DNA of 64,000 bases from Aequorivita sp. (GTDB lineage: Bacteria; Bacteroidota; Bacteroidia; Flavobacteriales; Flavobacteriaceae): contig JAGXGE010000011.1 in assembly GCA_024637015.1 (NCBI GenBank), forward strand, positions 62,001 through 126,000. The letters are read 5' to 3'. Below, piece by piece: positions 8,291-17,999 of this stretch. Both the position numbers and the translations under genes were made by a program. Position 1 is the stretch's first letter. Each line of letters opens with the position of its first letter. The notes beneath the pieces are model-generated. The model searched no databases. It was given only the letters and a program-made list of their open reading frames with translations, and was not told the DNA's origin.

Positions 8291-8365
8291 ATTCTGTATT
8301 TTCACTCTTTTTTATAAAACATAGTTATCGCTGATGGTTTTGTATTTACTAATTTTGCTTCAAAA

Positions 8366-9619
8366 TTGAAAAAAACATTTCACATATATTTCTTAGTTGC
8401 CTTGTTTTTTGGCACCTTCACAGGTTTTGCCAAAACCATTACTGTGTGCAGTTCCTGTTCCATAAAAACCATTCAGGAAGGAATTGCCCAAGCTTCGGAA
8501 GGAGATACGGTATTGGTGAAGAAAGGTATTTATAAAGAAATAAACATTACCATAGACAAAAGCCTAGTTCTGTTAGGTGAAAATCTTCCAACAATCGATG
8601 GAGAAGACAAAGGCGAAATAATAAAAATTGTAGCAGACAATGTTACCGTGGACGGTTTCAAAATAATAAACGTCGGTACCAGTTATACTGAAGATTATGC
8701 TGCCGTTCGTGTAATTAAGAAAGATGGTTTTTTAATCCAGAATTTACAATTGGAAAAACTTTTCTTCGGAATTTACCTCGAAAAATCAAATAACGGAAAA
8801 GTACTGAACAACAAAATAAAAGGTGATGCCGTAAACGAATATAATTCCGGAAATGGCATCCAGCTTTGGTATTGCAAAAATATTGAGGTACAAGGAAACA
8901 CAGTAGAAAACGTCCGTGACGGAATTTACTTGGAATTTTCAGACAATATATTAATAAGCCATAACTACAGTAAAAATAATCTGCGTTACGGCTTGCATTT
9001 TATGTTTAGCGACCACGATGTTTATGAGTATAATATCTTTGAAAATAATGGGGCAGGAGTGGCTGTGATGTTTTCGAAATTTGTGGATATGAATCATAAT
9101 ATTTTTAAGGAAAATTGGGGCACGGCAGCATTCGGACTATTGCTAAAAGAAATAAACGATTCCAAAATCACTAATAACGTTTTTCAGGAAAACACTGTAG
9201 GCATCAACGTTGAAGGCAGTAACCGCATTGAGTATTCACACAATGATTTTATTAGTAACGGCTGGGCCATAAAGGTTCGTGGCGCCTGTTATACTAACTC
9301 TTATGTGCAGAACAATTTTATGTACAACTCTTTCGATATTTCATATAACAGCGGTATGAACGACAATGTTTTCAACAGAAATTATTGGAGCAATTATGCG
9401 GGTTACGACCTGGATAAAAACGGGGTTGGCGATGTGCCATATAGACCCGTAAAACTGTTTTCGTATATCGTAAACCGAACGCCGGAGGCCATTATTATGT
9501 TGCGTAGCCTGTTTATAGATATAATTGATTTTTCAGAAAAAGTTTCCCCAGTTTTCACACCAGACAACTTGGTGGATGAACATCCCAAAATGAGAAAAAT
9601 AAACCATGATAGAAGTTAA
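8366..9619 (+). CDS. nosD: NosD periplasmic copper-processing beta-helix protein
   Basis: The 417-residue protein has a signal peptide and then a right-handed beta-helix built of CASH/NosD repeats (residues about 35-350; NNKIKGDAV, GNTVENVRDGIYL, SHNYSKNNLRYGLHFM, NNVFQENTVGINVEG). It works with the NosFY transporter in loading the copper-sulfur CuZ site of NosZ. The start codon is TTG (8366), preceded by a possible -7 box TAATTTTG at 8350. The 3' end overlaps nosF by 14 bp. Confidence 0.95.
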   Translation: MKKTFHIYFLVALFFGTFTGFAKTITVCSSCSIKTIQEGIAQASEGDTVLVKKGIYKEINITIDKSLVLLGENLPTIDGEDKGEIIKIVADNVTVDGFKIINVGTSYTEDYAAVRVIKKDGFLIQNLQLEKLFFGIYLEKSNNGKVLNNKIKGDAVNEYNSGNGIQLWYCKNIEVQGNTVENVRDGIYLEFSDNILISHNYSKNNLRYGLHFMFSDHDVYEYNIFENNGAGVAVMFSKFVDMNHNIFKENWGTAAFGLLLKEINDSKITNNVFQENTVGINVEGSNRIEYSHNDFISNGWAIKVRGACYTNSYVQNNFMYNSFDISYNSGMNDNVFNRNYWSNYAGYDLDKNGVGDVPYRPVKLFSYIVNRTPEAIIMLRSLFIDIIDFSEKVSPVFTPDNLVDEHPKMRKINHDRS

Positions 9620-10316
9620 GGAACTATACAAAAAGTTTGGAAAAAACGAAGTGCTCAAAGGCATAGACCTTTCCATTGAGAGGGGTGGTATTTTTTCAGT
9701 ATTGGGCCCAAACGGCTCTGGAAAGACCACGCTTATAAAATGTATTTTAGGAATGGTTTTGCAGGACTCTGGGAACATTTCTATCGATGGCAAACCGCTG
9801 AAAAACAATTTCAAATACCGAAATGAAATAGATTATTTGCCGCAGATAGCAAATTTCCCCGGAAACTTGAAAGTAAGTGAACTTATTGCGATGATAAAAG
9901 ATTTACGCGATTCGAAAGCTACTAAGGATGAAGAATTGATTGAGCTTTTTAAATTACAACCTTTTCTCAATAAAAAATTAGCAAACCTTTCCGGTGGAAC
10001 AAAACAAAAAGTGAACTTGGTGCTTGCCTTTATGTTTGACAGTCCGTTGTTAATTTTGGATGAACCTACCAACGGTCTGGATCCAATTTCACATTTGCGT
10101 TTAAAAAACCTTATCAATTCTGAAAAGGAAAAAGGGAAAACCATCCTTATCACCTCACATATTTTGAGTTTTGTTGAAGAAATTTCTGATGAAATTGTAT
10201 TTCTTTTAGAAGGGAAGATTTATTTCAAGGGAAGCATTTCAGAACTGAAAAAGAAGACGGACCAACCCGATTTTGAACACGCCATAGCCTCTATTTTATC
10301 CGCTAGTTATGCTTAA
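9606..10316 (+). CDS. nosF: NosF ABC-transporter ATPase
   Basis: The 236-residue ATPase has Walker A GPNGSGKTT (residues 34-42), signature LSGGTKQKV, Walker B LLILDEP and the H-loop ITSH. NosF powers the NosFY permease, which supplies sulfur for CuZ biogenesis of N2O reductase. It overlaps nosD upstream and nosY downstream (8 bp), so the three are translationally coupled. Confidence 0.95.
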   Translation: MIEVKELYKKFGKNEVLKGIDLSIERGGIFSVLGPNGSGKTTLIKCILGMVLQDSGNISIDGKPLKNNFKYRNEIDYLPQIANFPGNLKVSELIAMIKDLRDSKATKDEELIELFKLQPFLNKKLANLSGGTKQKVNLVLAFMFDSPLLILDEPTNGLDPISHLRLKNLINSEKEKGKTILITSHILSFVEEISDEIVFLLEGKIYFKGSISELKKKTDQPDFEHAIASILSASYA

Positions 10317-11091
10317 AATATTAAAATACAGTTTTTACGATTTAATGCGAAGCCGTTGGAGCTACGTGTATTTTCTATTCTATTTGCTGCTTGGTGTTGT
10401 ACTTTTATTTTTAAACAACGACCTATCCAAAGCGGTAATCACGTTGATGAATGTCATCATTATTTTGGTGCCGCTCATCGGGACTATTTTTGGGGTGATG
10501 TACTATTATAATTCCCGTGAGTTTACGGAACTTCTTTTGGCGCAGCCCGTAAAAAGGAGTTCCATCTTTTTGGGGCAATATTTCGGCGTTGCCACCTCGC
10601 TTTCAATGAGTTTGGTTATTGGTCTTGGAATGCCGTTTATTTTCTACGGAATTTTCAATAGTAGCGCGATTTGGGATTTTTCCCTTTTACTAATAACAGG
10701 AGCATTTTTAACTTTTATATTTACTGCCCTGGCTTTCGTAATTGCACTTTCCAACGAAAATAGAATAAAAGGATTTGGCTATGCCATTTTACTATGGCTG
10801 TTTATGGCAGTGATTTATGACGGTATCTTTTTGATGTCATTGCTTTATTTCGAAGAGTATCCTTTGGATAAATTTTCGCTACTGGCTACGATGCTGAACC
10901 CCATTGATTTGTCGCGTGTAATGATTCTTTTAAAACTTGATATTTCAGCACTTTTGGGTTATACTGGGGCTGTTTTTCAAAAATTCTTTGGAACCAGTTT
11001 TGGATTGTTGCTTTCTTCGGCAATGTTGATTGTTTGGGTTCTCGTACCTACTTTCTTTATTTGGCGCATTGCTAAGCAGAAGGATTTTTAA
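10309..11091 (+). CDS. nosY: NosY ABC-transporter permease
   Basis: The 260-residue integral membrane protein has six predicted transmembrane segments, begins MLKILKYSFYDLMRSRWSYVYF as in NosY/ABC-2 permeases, and contains the conserved YYNSREFTELLLAQPVKRSSIFLGQ cytoplasmic loop. With NosF it forms the transporter needed to mature NosZ. It is the last nos gene of the block; no clear terminator follows. Confidence 0.94.
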   Translation: MLKILKYSFYDLMRSRWSYVYFLFYLLLGVVLLFLNNDLSKAVITLMNVIIILVPLIGTIFGVMYYYNSREFTELLLAQPVKRSSIFLGQYFGVATSLSMSLVIGLGMPFIFYGIFNSSAIWDFSLLLITGAFLTFIFTALAFVIALSNENRIKGFGYAILLWLFMAVIYDGIFLMSLLYFEEYPLDKFSLLATMLNPIDLSRVMILLKLDISALLGYTGAVFQKFFGTSFGLLLSSAMLIVWVLVPTFFIWRIAKQKDF

Positions 11092-11145
11092 GGGAATGTC
11101 CGTTGCCAACTTTTGATAAAGTTATTTATTGGATTTAAGTCTTTT

Positions 11146-11189
11146 ATGACCTGCGTCATATTAAAAAAAAAAAAGATTTTCCACCTTTA
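11146..11189 (+). promoter_or_regulatory. Crp/Fnr-type operator and -7 box of the 600-residue unknown gene (site C)
   Basis: The most symmetrical dyad of the set, ATGACCTGCGTCAT (11146-11159), is followed after 22 bp by CACCTTTA (11182-11189), with the ATG 35 bp past the A of the box. It lies inside the N-terminal extension of the longest possible frame, showing that the real start is downstream at 11218. Confidence 0.68.
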
Positions 11190-11217
11190 CTGTTTTTCAA
11201 TCCAAATCTTCATTAAA

Positions 11218-13020
11218 ATGCAGACTACCAGCCCGCACACCTTCCAAATTCCCGTGATGGGAATTGCCTACACGATCGATACTCCTATAAAAGTAGCTTG
11301 TTACGGTATCAATTCGGCAATTTCAATAATTGAAGACAATTTACTGGAAGTTATGCGGAAATACTACTACCAAAAAAACAACGAAACCTATATTCCTATA
11401 ACAGTAAAAGAAGAGGATTATAGAACACGCCGTATAACCGATTATCTCAACTTGATGCAACGCATAGTTCATTTCAAAATGGAAAGGCTTAAAGCTGCTA
11501 CTTTTGAAACTGGATCAGATCTTGTAAAATATTTTGAAATGCTTCCTGATGCAAGCGTGCTAAAGGAAAAGTATCATGAATGGCTTTTTACATCAAACCC
11601 GGAAAAAAAAAGGGTGTTGGAAAAGTTTCTACCCAAGCTTGTAGTTCCGGGTGCTATTGAGGTAAACATAATGACCAAAGTAGACAAGAACAATTTAGAC
11701 AAAAACAAGGAGGTAATAGAAAATGGTTCAGATGCGCTGACTGCTCTAAAAGGATATGCCCAGAGTGAGTTAATAAATTCATCCGTTATTTTTTCTGCAG
11801 GAATGAATCCCCGTCTTTACAATTATATGGAAACTTTTTCGGCCTTTGATGCATACCAATGGGGCTGTTTTCACAAAAAAGTAATCATAAAAGTAAGTGA
11901 TTACCGTTCGGCCTTAATACAAGGAAAATATTTGGCAAAAAAGGGAATTTGGGTCAGTGAGTTTCGCATTGAATCTGGCCTGAATTGCGGAGGCCACGTT
12001 TTTGCTACTCAAGGATTGCTTATGGGACCGATTCTTCAAGAATTTAAAGCAAAAAAACAAGAACTACAGGATAGTCTTTTTGAATTGTACAATCCTGCAA
12101 TTGTGACTAGAGGAAAAATTGGTTTTTCGAAACCCCACCCAATAAAAATAACATTTCAGGGTGGAATTGGAACTAGTGAAGAAGACAGTTTTTTGCGTGA
12201 GTATTATCAAGTGGACGGCACTGGTTGGGGTACCCCATTTTTGCTATGCCCAGAAGCGACAACCGTTGATGAAAACACGCTGGAATTATTGGCTCAATCC
12301 AAAGAAAATGATGTGGTTCTTAGTAAAGCATCACCGCTGGGAGTGCAGTTCAACTATTTAAAGGAGACCACTGCTGAAAAGGAACGTCTAGAACGAATAG
12401 TGAAAGAAAAACCTGGCAGCCCGTGTACCGAAAAATTATTGGTTTCAAACACAGAGTTTACCAAAGCGCCAATATGTACCGCTTCCAGTAAATACCAAAA
12501 ATTGAAACTGCAACAGTTGGAAACTGCGAATCTTTCAAAAGAGGATTTTAAACGCCAATGCGATGATGTTTTAAGCAAGGAATGCCTCTGCATTGGCCTG
12601 AGCAATGCAGCTGCCATTAGCTATGAAGTTCCATTTCTTAAAAAACTAAAGGCCGTTACTATTTGCCCAGGGCCGAACATTGTCAATTTTTCAAAAATTG
12701 CCAGTTTGCGCGAAATGACAGATCATATCTACGGACGTAAAAATATTATGCAACAAGCTAAAAGGCCCACTATGTTTGTTACCGAATTGCGTCTATATAT
12801 AAATTTTTTAAAAAAGGAAATTGAACAGACAAATCAGCCATCTCCTCGTGACTTTAAGAACTGGGAGCGTTTTTGTAATAACCTCATAGCGGGTATTGAA
12901 CATTATCACGGTTTGGCATCAAATAACACTTTGGGCAATAGTATTCAATTTGAAGAGGATTTGGAGGAAGCTAAAGTAGAAATCATGAAAATATTGGAAT
13001 TCCAATTACAAATAGGCTAG
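11218..13020 (+). CDS. conserved 600-residue protein of unknown function
   Basis: No signal peptide or membrane segment is visible, so it is cytosolic. Notable segments are ESGLNCGGHVFATQG, a GGIGTSEEDSFL stretch followed by VDGTGWGTPFLLCPEA, KPGSPCTEKLL, APICTAS, CDDVLSKECLCIGL and ICPGPN. The clustered Cys residues in the C-terminal third suggest a metal or Fe-S site; the glycine motif recalls FMN-binding TIM barrels, but I cannot confirm either. I know the family only as a conserved hypothetical of Bacteroidota and relatives. It is monocistronic, with its own anaerobic-type promoter, converging on the acyl-CoA synthetase. The start at 11218 follows from the operator position. Confidence 0.8.
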   Translation: MQTTSPHTFQIPVMGIAYTIDTPIKVACYGINSAISIIEDNLLEVMRKYYYQKNNETYIPITVKEEDYRTRRITDYLNLMQRIVHFKMERLKAATFETGSDLVKYFEMLPDASVLKEKYHEWLFTSNPEKKRVLEKFLPKLVVPGAIEVNIMTKVDKNNLDKNKEVIENGSDALTALKGYAQSELINSSVIFSAGMNPRLYNYMETFSAFDAYQWGCFHKKVIIKVSDYRSALIQGKYLAKKGIWVSEFRIESGLNCGGHVFATQGLLMGPILQEFKAKKQELQDSLFELYNPAIVTRGKIGFSKPHPIKITFQGGIGTSEEDSFLREYYQVDGTGWGTPFLLCPEATTVDENTLELLAQSKENDVVLSKASPLGVQFNYLKETTAEKERLERIVKEKPGSPCTEKLLVSNTEFTKAPICTASSKYQKLKLQQLETANLSKEDFKRQCDDVLSKECLCIGLSNAAAISYEVPFLKKLKAVTICPGPNIVNFSKIASLREMTDHIYGRKNIMQQAKRPTMFVTELRLYINFLKKEIEQTNQPSPRDFKNWERFCNNLIAGIEHYHGLASNNTLGNSIQFEEDLEEAKVEIMKILEFQLQIG

Positions 13021-13069
13021 TGGGAATATTGCACAACGCGTTTGTACATGGTTTGCATTTTGATAAAGA

Positions 13070-15124
13070 CTACCCAATCTTTATGCGTGCATCCACAGCT
13101 GTAATCGCCCGTTGCGTTCCTATAAGAGGGTTGATGTCCATTTCGATAATTTCCGGTGCCGCTGCTACCAAGACAGAAAGTCGCTGGATGATATCCACGA
13201 ATATTGCTTCGTTTGCGCCCTCTTGCCCTCTGGCGCCCTGTATAAGTTTATAGCCTCGAAGCGATTTTACCATTTTCTCTGCTTCTTCTTTTGAAATGGG
13301 GCTTAATCCTGCAGACACATCGTTCAGAACTTCAATAAAGACTCCTCCCAAACCACAAAGAATGGTGTGGTTGAAATTAGGTTCTTTCAGTACCCCCACA
13401 AAAAGTTCTAGTCCTGCCAATTGTGGCTGAACCATTACTGCAGTTGCAGAATCGATCTTCATTAAAAAATCGAAGGTTTTCGAAACTTCTTCTTTGGAAG
13501 TAATGTTTAGTATCACTCCCTTTGCGTCCGATTTGTGTAATGGCCCTACAACTTTCATAACTACAGGGAAATCCATAGCGCCCATTGCTATAATGATTGC
13601 CTCTTTTGAATTTTCAACAATTTCCATAACACGTGAAATTCCTGCCGCGTCTAGCAACTTTTCAGTTTGATTAGCATTGAGATAGCCTTCGGAAGCATTA
13701 TCTATAACGGAACGTATTTTTTGAACATCAATATTTGGTAATGTAATCTTTTCAGAAGTAGGTTCGGGTGTATTGAAAACTTGCGAAAGCGCTTTTCCCA
13801 AAACAACTTCATCGGGAAAATTAATATGTCCTTTTTTCAAAAATGATTGAATTTCACGTTGTGCGTTCACCACTGAAGGTAGCACGGGGAAAATAGGTTT
13901 TTTACAAATTTCTAATTTTACACTCAAAACGTTGTAAACATTTTCGACGTCGAAAAGTCCGGGGCTTCCAAAAACCACGGCCATCGCATCAATATTTTCA
14001 AATTTATGTTCGCAGTAATCGATAATGATACCCAGTTGTTCTGCAGTTCCCGTCGCCAAAAAATCTATGGGATTGCTAACTGATGAACCGGGATAGAGAA
14101 ATGATTTCAGTTTTTCGGCATCTGGACCTGATATTTCGGGAACCTTTAAACCTCCTTTTGAAAGCTCGTCAGCCAACATAACTGCTGAACCGCCAGCGTG
14201 GGTAATAATAGCAATATTTTTTCCCTCTAATTTTTTATAATTAAAAATGGAAGCCACGCTCAACAGTTCCTCGCGGCTACTGCAATAAACAATTCCTGCT
14301 TTGTTGAACAGCGCGCGCACCGTCATATCACTACTTGCGATAGCACCAGTGTGCGAAGTTGCAGCACGACTACCTTCTAAGGTACTTCCAGCTTTGATGG
14401 CTGCTATTTTTGCCCCTTTTTTTATGAGAGACGAAGCATGTTTCAACAACTTCATGGGATTAGAAACTGTTTCAAGGTAAAGTAATTTAACTATTGGATC
14501 AGTTTTTGGATTGAAATGGGTGTCCATATATTCCAAAATATCCTCCACGCTGGTTTGCACTGCATTTCCAACAGAAAATACATTTGCAAAGGAAACTCCG
14601 AGCGCCATTCCTGCTTCCATAATAAAAACGGCTGTAGCGCCTGAACCCGAAATAAGATCGCAGCCCTTTGGATTAAATTGTGGAACTGGAGCTGTAAAAA
14701 CTCCTTTGTAATTTTCCGTTATAACGCCGATACAGTTGGGGCCGATTAGACAACCATTCACGCTATCTACAGTTGTTTTAATTTGTTTACCCCATTCCTT
14801 TCCATTTTCGCCTGCTTCTCCAAAACCTGCGGAAATAATAATGAAAGCTTTGGTACTTTTTTCTTCAATCAAAATTTTTACGACATCGGGACAAAATTTG
14901 GCAGGGATTGCAAGAATGGCCAACTCGGTTTGTGGAATTTCTTTTACCTCAGAATAACACTTTATACCCTGTACCTTTTCTTCTTTTGGGTTAACAACGG
15001 ACAAATCTCCACTATAACCGCCAGAAATAATGTTTTTTAGCATATTTCCACCAGGCTTTTTGGTGTCGTTAGAAGCACCGATTATTACGATACTATTTGG
15101 TTGAAGCAGTTGCTTGTTGATCAT
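13070..15124 (-). CDS. ADP-forming acyl-CoA synthetase (acetate-CoA ligase type), fused alpha-beta
   Basis: The 684-residue enzyme combines an N-terminal CoA-binding domain (IVIIGASNDTKKPGGNML), succinyl-CoA-ligase-like domains with the phospho-histidine region SHTGAIA, and a C-terminal ATP-grasp domain (from about residue 470; VVMKVVGPLHKSDAKGVILN, then GGVFIEVLNDVSAGL and MDINPLI). It interconverts acyl-CoA + ADP + Pi and acid + CoA + ATP, so it can make ATP from acetyl-CoA when respiration is limited. The ATG at 15124 is chosen because upstream codons run through the operator at 15176-15189. Substrate range cannot be read from sequence. Confidence 0.88.
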   Translation of the reverse strand: MINKQLLQPNSIVIIGASNDTKKPGGNMLKNIISGGYSGDLSVVNPKEEKVQGIKCYSEVKEIPQTELAILAIPAKFCPDVVKILIEEKSTKAFIIISAGFGEAGENGKEWGKQIKTTVDSVNGCLIGPNCIGVITENYKGVFTAPVPQFNPKGCDLISGSGATAVFIMEAGMALGVSFANVFSVGNAVQTSVEDILEYMDTHFNPKTDPIVKLLYLETVSNPMKLLKHASSLIKKGAKIAAIKAGSTLEGSRAATSHTGAIASSDMTVRALFNKAGIVYCSSREELLSVASIFNYKKLEGKNIAIITHAGGSAVMLADELSKGGLKVPEISGPDAEKLKSFLYPGSSVSNPIDFLATGTAEQLGIIIDYCEHKFENIDAMAVVFGSPGLFDVENVYNVLSVKLEICKKPIFPVLPSVVNAQREIQSFLKKGHINFPDEVVLGKALSQVFNTPEPTSEKITLPNIDVQKIRSVIDNASEGYLNANQTEKLLDAAGISRVMEIVENSKEAIIIAMGAMDFPVVMKVVGPLHKSDAKGVILNITSKEEVSKTFDFLMKIDSATAVMVQPQLAGLELFVGVLKEPNFNHTILCGLGGVFIEVLNDVSAGLSPISKEEAEKMVKSLRGYKLIQGARGQEGANEAIFVDIIQRLSVLVAAAPEIIEMDINPLIGTQRAITAVDARIKIG

Positions 15125-15145
15125 AATTGTTTGGTGAATAAAGGA

Positions 15146-15189
15146 TAAAAGTAACGTTTGTGAAAAAAATCGGAAATGACAAAAATCAT
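15146..15189 (-). promoter_or_regulatory. Crp/Fnr-type operator and -7 box of the acyl-CoA synthetase (site D)
   Basis: On the minus strand ATGATTTTTGTCAT (15189-15176) is followed after 22 bp by TACTTTTA (15153-15146). On the plus strand its 14 bp are identical to site B of the nosZ operon. It forms a divergent pair with site E, centres 81 bp apart. Confidence 0.7.
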
Positions 15190-15256
15190 ACTTGTAATAC
15201 AAGTAGAAAGTGTGCTTGATCGAACTTATATTTTAAATGGCTGAATTGTCCTTAAA

Positions 15257-15300
15257 TTGATATTTGTCATATTTTGTAGTGTTTTGTTGGAGTATTTTTA
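15257..15300 (+). promoter_or_regulatory. Crp/Fnr-type operator and -7 box of the nor-nad operon (site E)
   Basis: TTGATATTTGTCAT (15257-15270) is followed after 22 bp by TATTTTTA (15293-15300); the norC ATG is 29 bp past the A of the box. Confidence 0.7.
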
Positions 15301-15322
15301 ACACTAATTTTAGTGTCTCGAA

Positions 15323-15754
15323 ATGTCCACAAATTCAAAGCTTTATCTTTTTGTAATTGCGTTTTTGATTGCCATTTTCGCTTTTTACAATTATTTGGTT
15401 TACTCCTCGAACGGCTATGTGGCTGTTGAAAAACTATCCCCAATGGCAGTAAAAGGACAGCAATTATTTCAGAATAACCGTTGTTGGTCATGCCATCAAT
15501 TGTATGGTTTGGGAGGATACTTGGGACCTGACCTCACAAATGTTTATTCTGATGAGGATAAAGGCCCTCTTTATTTTAAAGCATTTTTGAACAGCGGCGT
15601 AAAAAGTATGCCCAAATTTAATTTTTCCGAAGAAGAAAAAGATGTTTTGGTGGAATATATGAAACAAGTTGATGAAACAGGAATCTATCCCAACTATGAC
15701 GCTGAAATTGAAGCCACAGGCTGGGTAAAGCTAAAATACCAAAATGAAGAATAA
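15323..15754 (+). CDS. norC: nitric oxide reductase cytochrome c subunit
   Basis: The 143-residue subunit has one N-terminal membrane anchor (residues about 7-26) and a periplasmic haem c domain with CWSCH at residues 54-58 in the NorC-typical context NNRCWSCHQLYGLGGYLGPDLTN; a Met in KSMPKF probably ligates the haem. It passes electrons to NorB. It overlaps norB by 11 bp. Confidence 0.95.
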   Translation: MSTNSKLYLFVIAFLIAIFAFYNYLVYSSNGYVAVEKLSPMAVKGQQLFQNNRCWSCHQLYGLGGYLGPDLTNVYSDEDKGPLYFKAFLNSGVKSMPKFNFSEEEKDVLVEYMKQVDETGIYPNYDAEIEATGWVKLKYQNEE

Positions 15755-17069
15755 AGCCCCTATTTATTTTTTGCTTTTCGCAATTATCGTCTTCTTTTTG
15801 GGAATGTTCTTCGGAATGATTGCATCATTTCAATACTTACTTCCAGAATTTTTGAAAGAATACCTTCCTTTTTCAAAACTGCGCCCATTTCACGTTACCT
15901 CAGTTATTTCATGGATTGTGCTCTGTGCCACGGGCAGTATTTATTTTTTTCTCACTTATGTCGAAAAATTCAAGCTTTTTTCGCCCTTATTGGTAAAATT
16001 GCATTTCATTATTTTTCTTTTAACCGGCATTGCCATTTACTTTTCGTTTGCGTTCGATTATACAGAGGGGAGGGAATATTTTGCTTTTAAGCCAATTTTG
16101 ATAGTACCAATTTTAATTGGCTGGATTTTATTTGGAATAAATTATTTCAAGACTCTTTATAAAAATGTAAAAGGCTGGCCCGTATATTACTGGATGTGGG
16201 GCACGGGTATTGTTTTTATTTCATACCACTTAATGGAAGCGCATTTTTGGCTCCTCGATTTTTTTAGGTTGAATTTTATCAAAGATTTTGCTGTTCAATG
16301 GAAATCTACCGGTTCGTTCACGGGTTCGTGGAATATGTTGGTGTATGGAATCTCTATCTATTTAATGTCCAAAATAAAAAAAGATAGCGATGTGGCTAGA
16401 AACAAGGCCGCTTTTTTCTTCTACTTTTTGGGACTAACTAATTTAATGTTCGGTTGGGCACATCACACCTATTTGTTGCCTACACAACCGTGGATTCGGT
16501 ACGTGGCTTATGCAATAAGTATGACCGAATGGATTGTTTTGGCGTCGATTATCTACAGCTGGAAACGCTCTGTTTTAAAAGTTGAAAAGGAAAATCATCC
16601 GATGGCATATCGTTTTTTATTGGCTACTGATTTTTGGATTTTCCTAAATATAATTCTTGCGCTCCTTTTCTCAATTCCCGCCATCAATTTCTTTACACAC
16701 GGTACACACATTACGGTGGCACATTCCATGGGAACTACCATCGGGATTAATACAACCATTCTTTTTTCAGCACTGTTTTTTATACTGCATCAGCTTTATC
16801 CAGATTTTGAAACCGATCGGAAATGGGTTAAAAGAGGTTTTGTCTCTTTCAATATTTCATTGTTCTTTTTTTGGATTTCACTTTTGATTGCTGGTGGAAA
16901 AAGAAGTTATTGGATGTATGTTTCAAAAAGCGGGTTGTTTTCTGAAATGCAGGATTCACTTATCCTGTATTACATTTCATTTTTCATTTTTGGAATTGGC
17001 ATTTTCGTTTCACTTCTAATTGTTGCGTTTCCTATTTTCAAAGCATTCTTTCATAAAATTAAAACATAA
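15744..17069 (+). CDS. norB: nitric oxide reductase large subunit
   Basis: The 441-residue, about 12-helix protein is the haem-copper-type subunit that reduces NO to N2O. Family motifs are LRPFHVTSVISW (haem b ligand region), LMEAHFWLLDFFR, WAHHTYLLPTQPW and HGTHITVAHSMGTT. With NorC adjacent, this is a cytochrome-c-type NOR (cNOR) and not the quinol-oxidising qNOR, which carries an N-terminal extension missing here. It is followed 3 bp later by nadA. Confidence 0.94.
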   Translation: MKNKAPIYFLLFAIIVFFLGMFFGMIASFQYLLPEFLKEYLPFSKLRPFHVTSVISWIVLCATGSIYFFLTYVEKFKLFSPLLVKLHFIIFLLTGIAIYFSFAFDYTEGREYFAFKPILIVPILIGWILFGINYFKTLYKNVKGWPVYYWMWGTGIVFISYHLMEAHFWLLDFFRLNFIKDFAVQWKSTGSFTGSWNMLVYGISIYLMSKIKKDSDVARNKAAFFFYFLGLTNLMFGWAHHTYLLPTQPWIRYVAYAISMTEWIVLASIIYSWKRSVLKVEKENHPMAYRFLLATDFWIFLNIILALLFSIPAINFFTHGTHITVAHSMGTTIGINTTILFSALFFILHQLYPDFETDRKWVKRGFVSFNISLFFFWISLLIAGGKRSYWMYVSKSGLFSEMQDSLILYYISFFIFGIGIFVSLLIVAFPIFKAFFHKIKT

Positions 17070-17072
17070 TCG

Positions 17073-17999
17073 ATGGATTTACATCAAAAAATAATTCAAC
17101 TGAAAAAACAAAAAAATGCCGTCATTCTCGCGCACTATTACCAAGTACCCGAAATCCAGCAAGTGGCAGATTATGTGGGTGACAGTTTGGGGCTTTCGCA
17201 AAAAGCTGCCGAAACCGATGCCGAAATAATTGTATTTGCAGGCGTTCATTTTATGGCCGAAACTGCAAAAATTTTAAACCCCAATAAAAAAGTTTTGTTG
17301 CCCGATTTAATGGCAGGCTGTTCTTTGGCAGATTCCTGTCCACCAGAAGCTTTCAACAAATTGGTGAAAGCACATCCCAAGCACGTGGTAATAACCTACA
17401 TAAATTGTTCTGCAGAAATCAAGGCAATGAGCGATTTGGTGTGCACATCTTCTAATGCCGAAAAGATTGTGAATTCTGTTCCAAAGGGCGTGCCGATTAT
17501 TTTTGCACCAGATAAAAATCTGGGAAAATATATCCAGAAAAAAACTGGAAGAAAAATGCTGCTTTGGGATGGCGCGTGCATTGTACACGAAGCATTTTCA
17601 ATAGATAAACTTTTGAAATTGTACAAAGAACATCCTGGATCAAAAATCATTGCCCATCCTGAAAGTGAAAGTCATATTTTGGAAACCGCAACTTATATTG
17701 GTTCTACGGCAGGAATGATTGATTATGTGAAAAAACATCCCTCAGAAAAATTTATAGTTGCAACCGAAGCAGGAATTCTTCATAAAATGCAGCAAGAAGT
17801 ACCGCAAGCCGTATTGATTCCGGCTCCTGCGAAAGAGGATAATACTTGTGCCTGCAGTGAATGTGCTTTTATGAAAATGAACACGTTGCAAAAGTTGTAT
17901 GATTGTTTGCTGAACGAAAATCCACAGATAGAGATTTCCGAAGAAATACAAAAAAAAGCCATTCTACCTATTGAACGAATGCTTGAATTATCAAAATAA
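17073..17999 (+). CDS. nadA: quinolinate synthase A
   Basis: The 308-residue enzyme condenses iminoaspartate with dihydroxyacetone phosphate to quinolinate in NAD synthesis. It has the NadA motifs [41 protein letters not shown] and [12 protein letters not shown]; three of the cysteines hold the oxygen-sensitive [4Fe-4S] cluster. It sits 3 bp after norB and overlaps nadB by 1 bp, so it belongs to the NO-reductase operon. Confidence 0.95.
   Translation: MDLHQKIIQLKKQKNAVILAHYYQVPEIQQVADYVGDSLGLSQKAAETDAEIIVFAGVHFMAETAKILNPNKKVLLPDLMAGCSLADSCPPEAFNKLVKAHPKHVVITYINCSAEIKAMSDLVCTSSNAEKIVNSVPKGVPIIFAPDKNLGKYIQKKTGRKMLLWDGACIVHEAFSIDKLLKLYKEHPGSKIIAHPESESHILETATYIGSTAGMIDYVKKHPSEKFIVATEAGILHKMQQEVPQAVLIPAPAKEDNTCACSECAFMKMNTLQKLYDCLLNENPQIEISEEIQKKAILPIERMLELSK

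Noticed and set aside
8350-8357. Seeking a Crp/Fnr-type operator upstream of nosD
   Set aside because: A TAATTTTG box is present, but no NTGAY...RTCAT dyad lies 22 bp before it.
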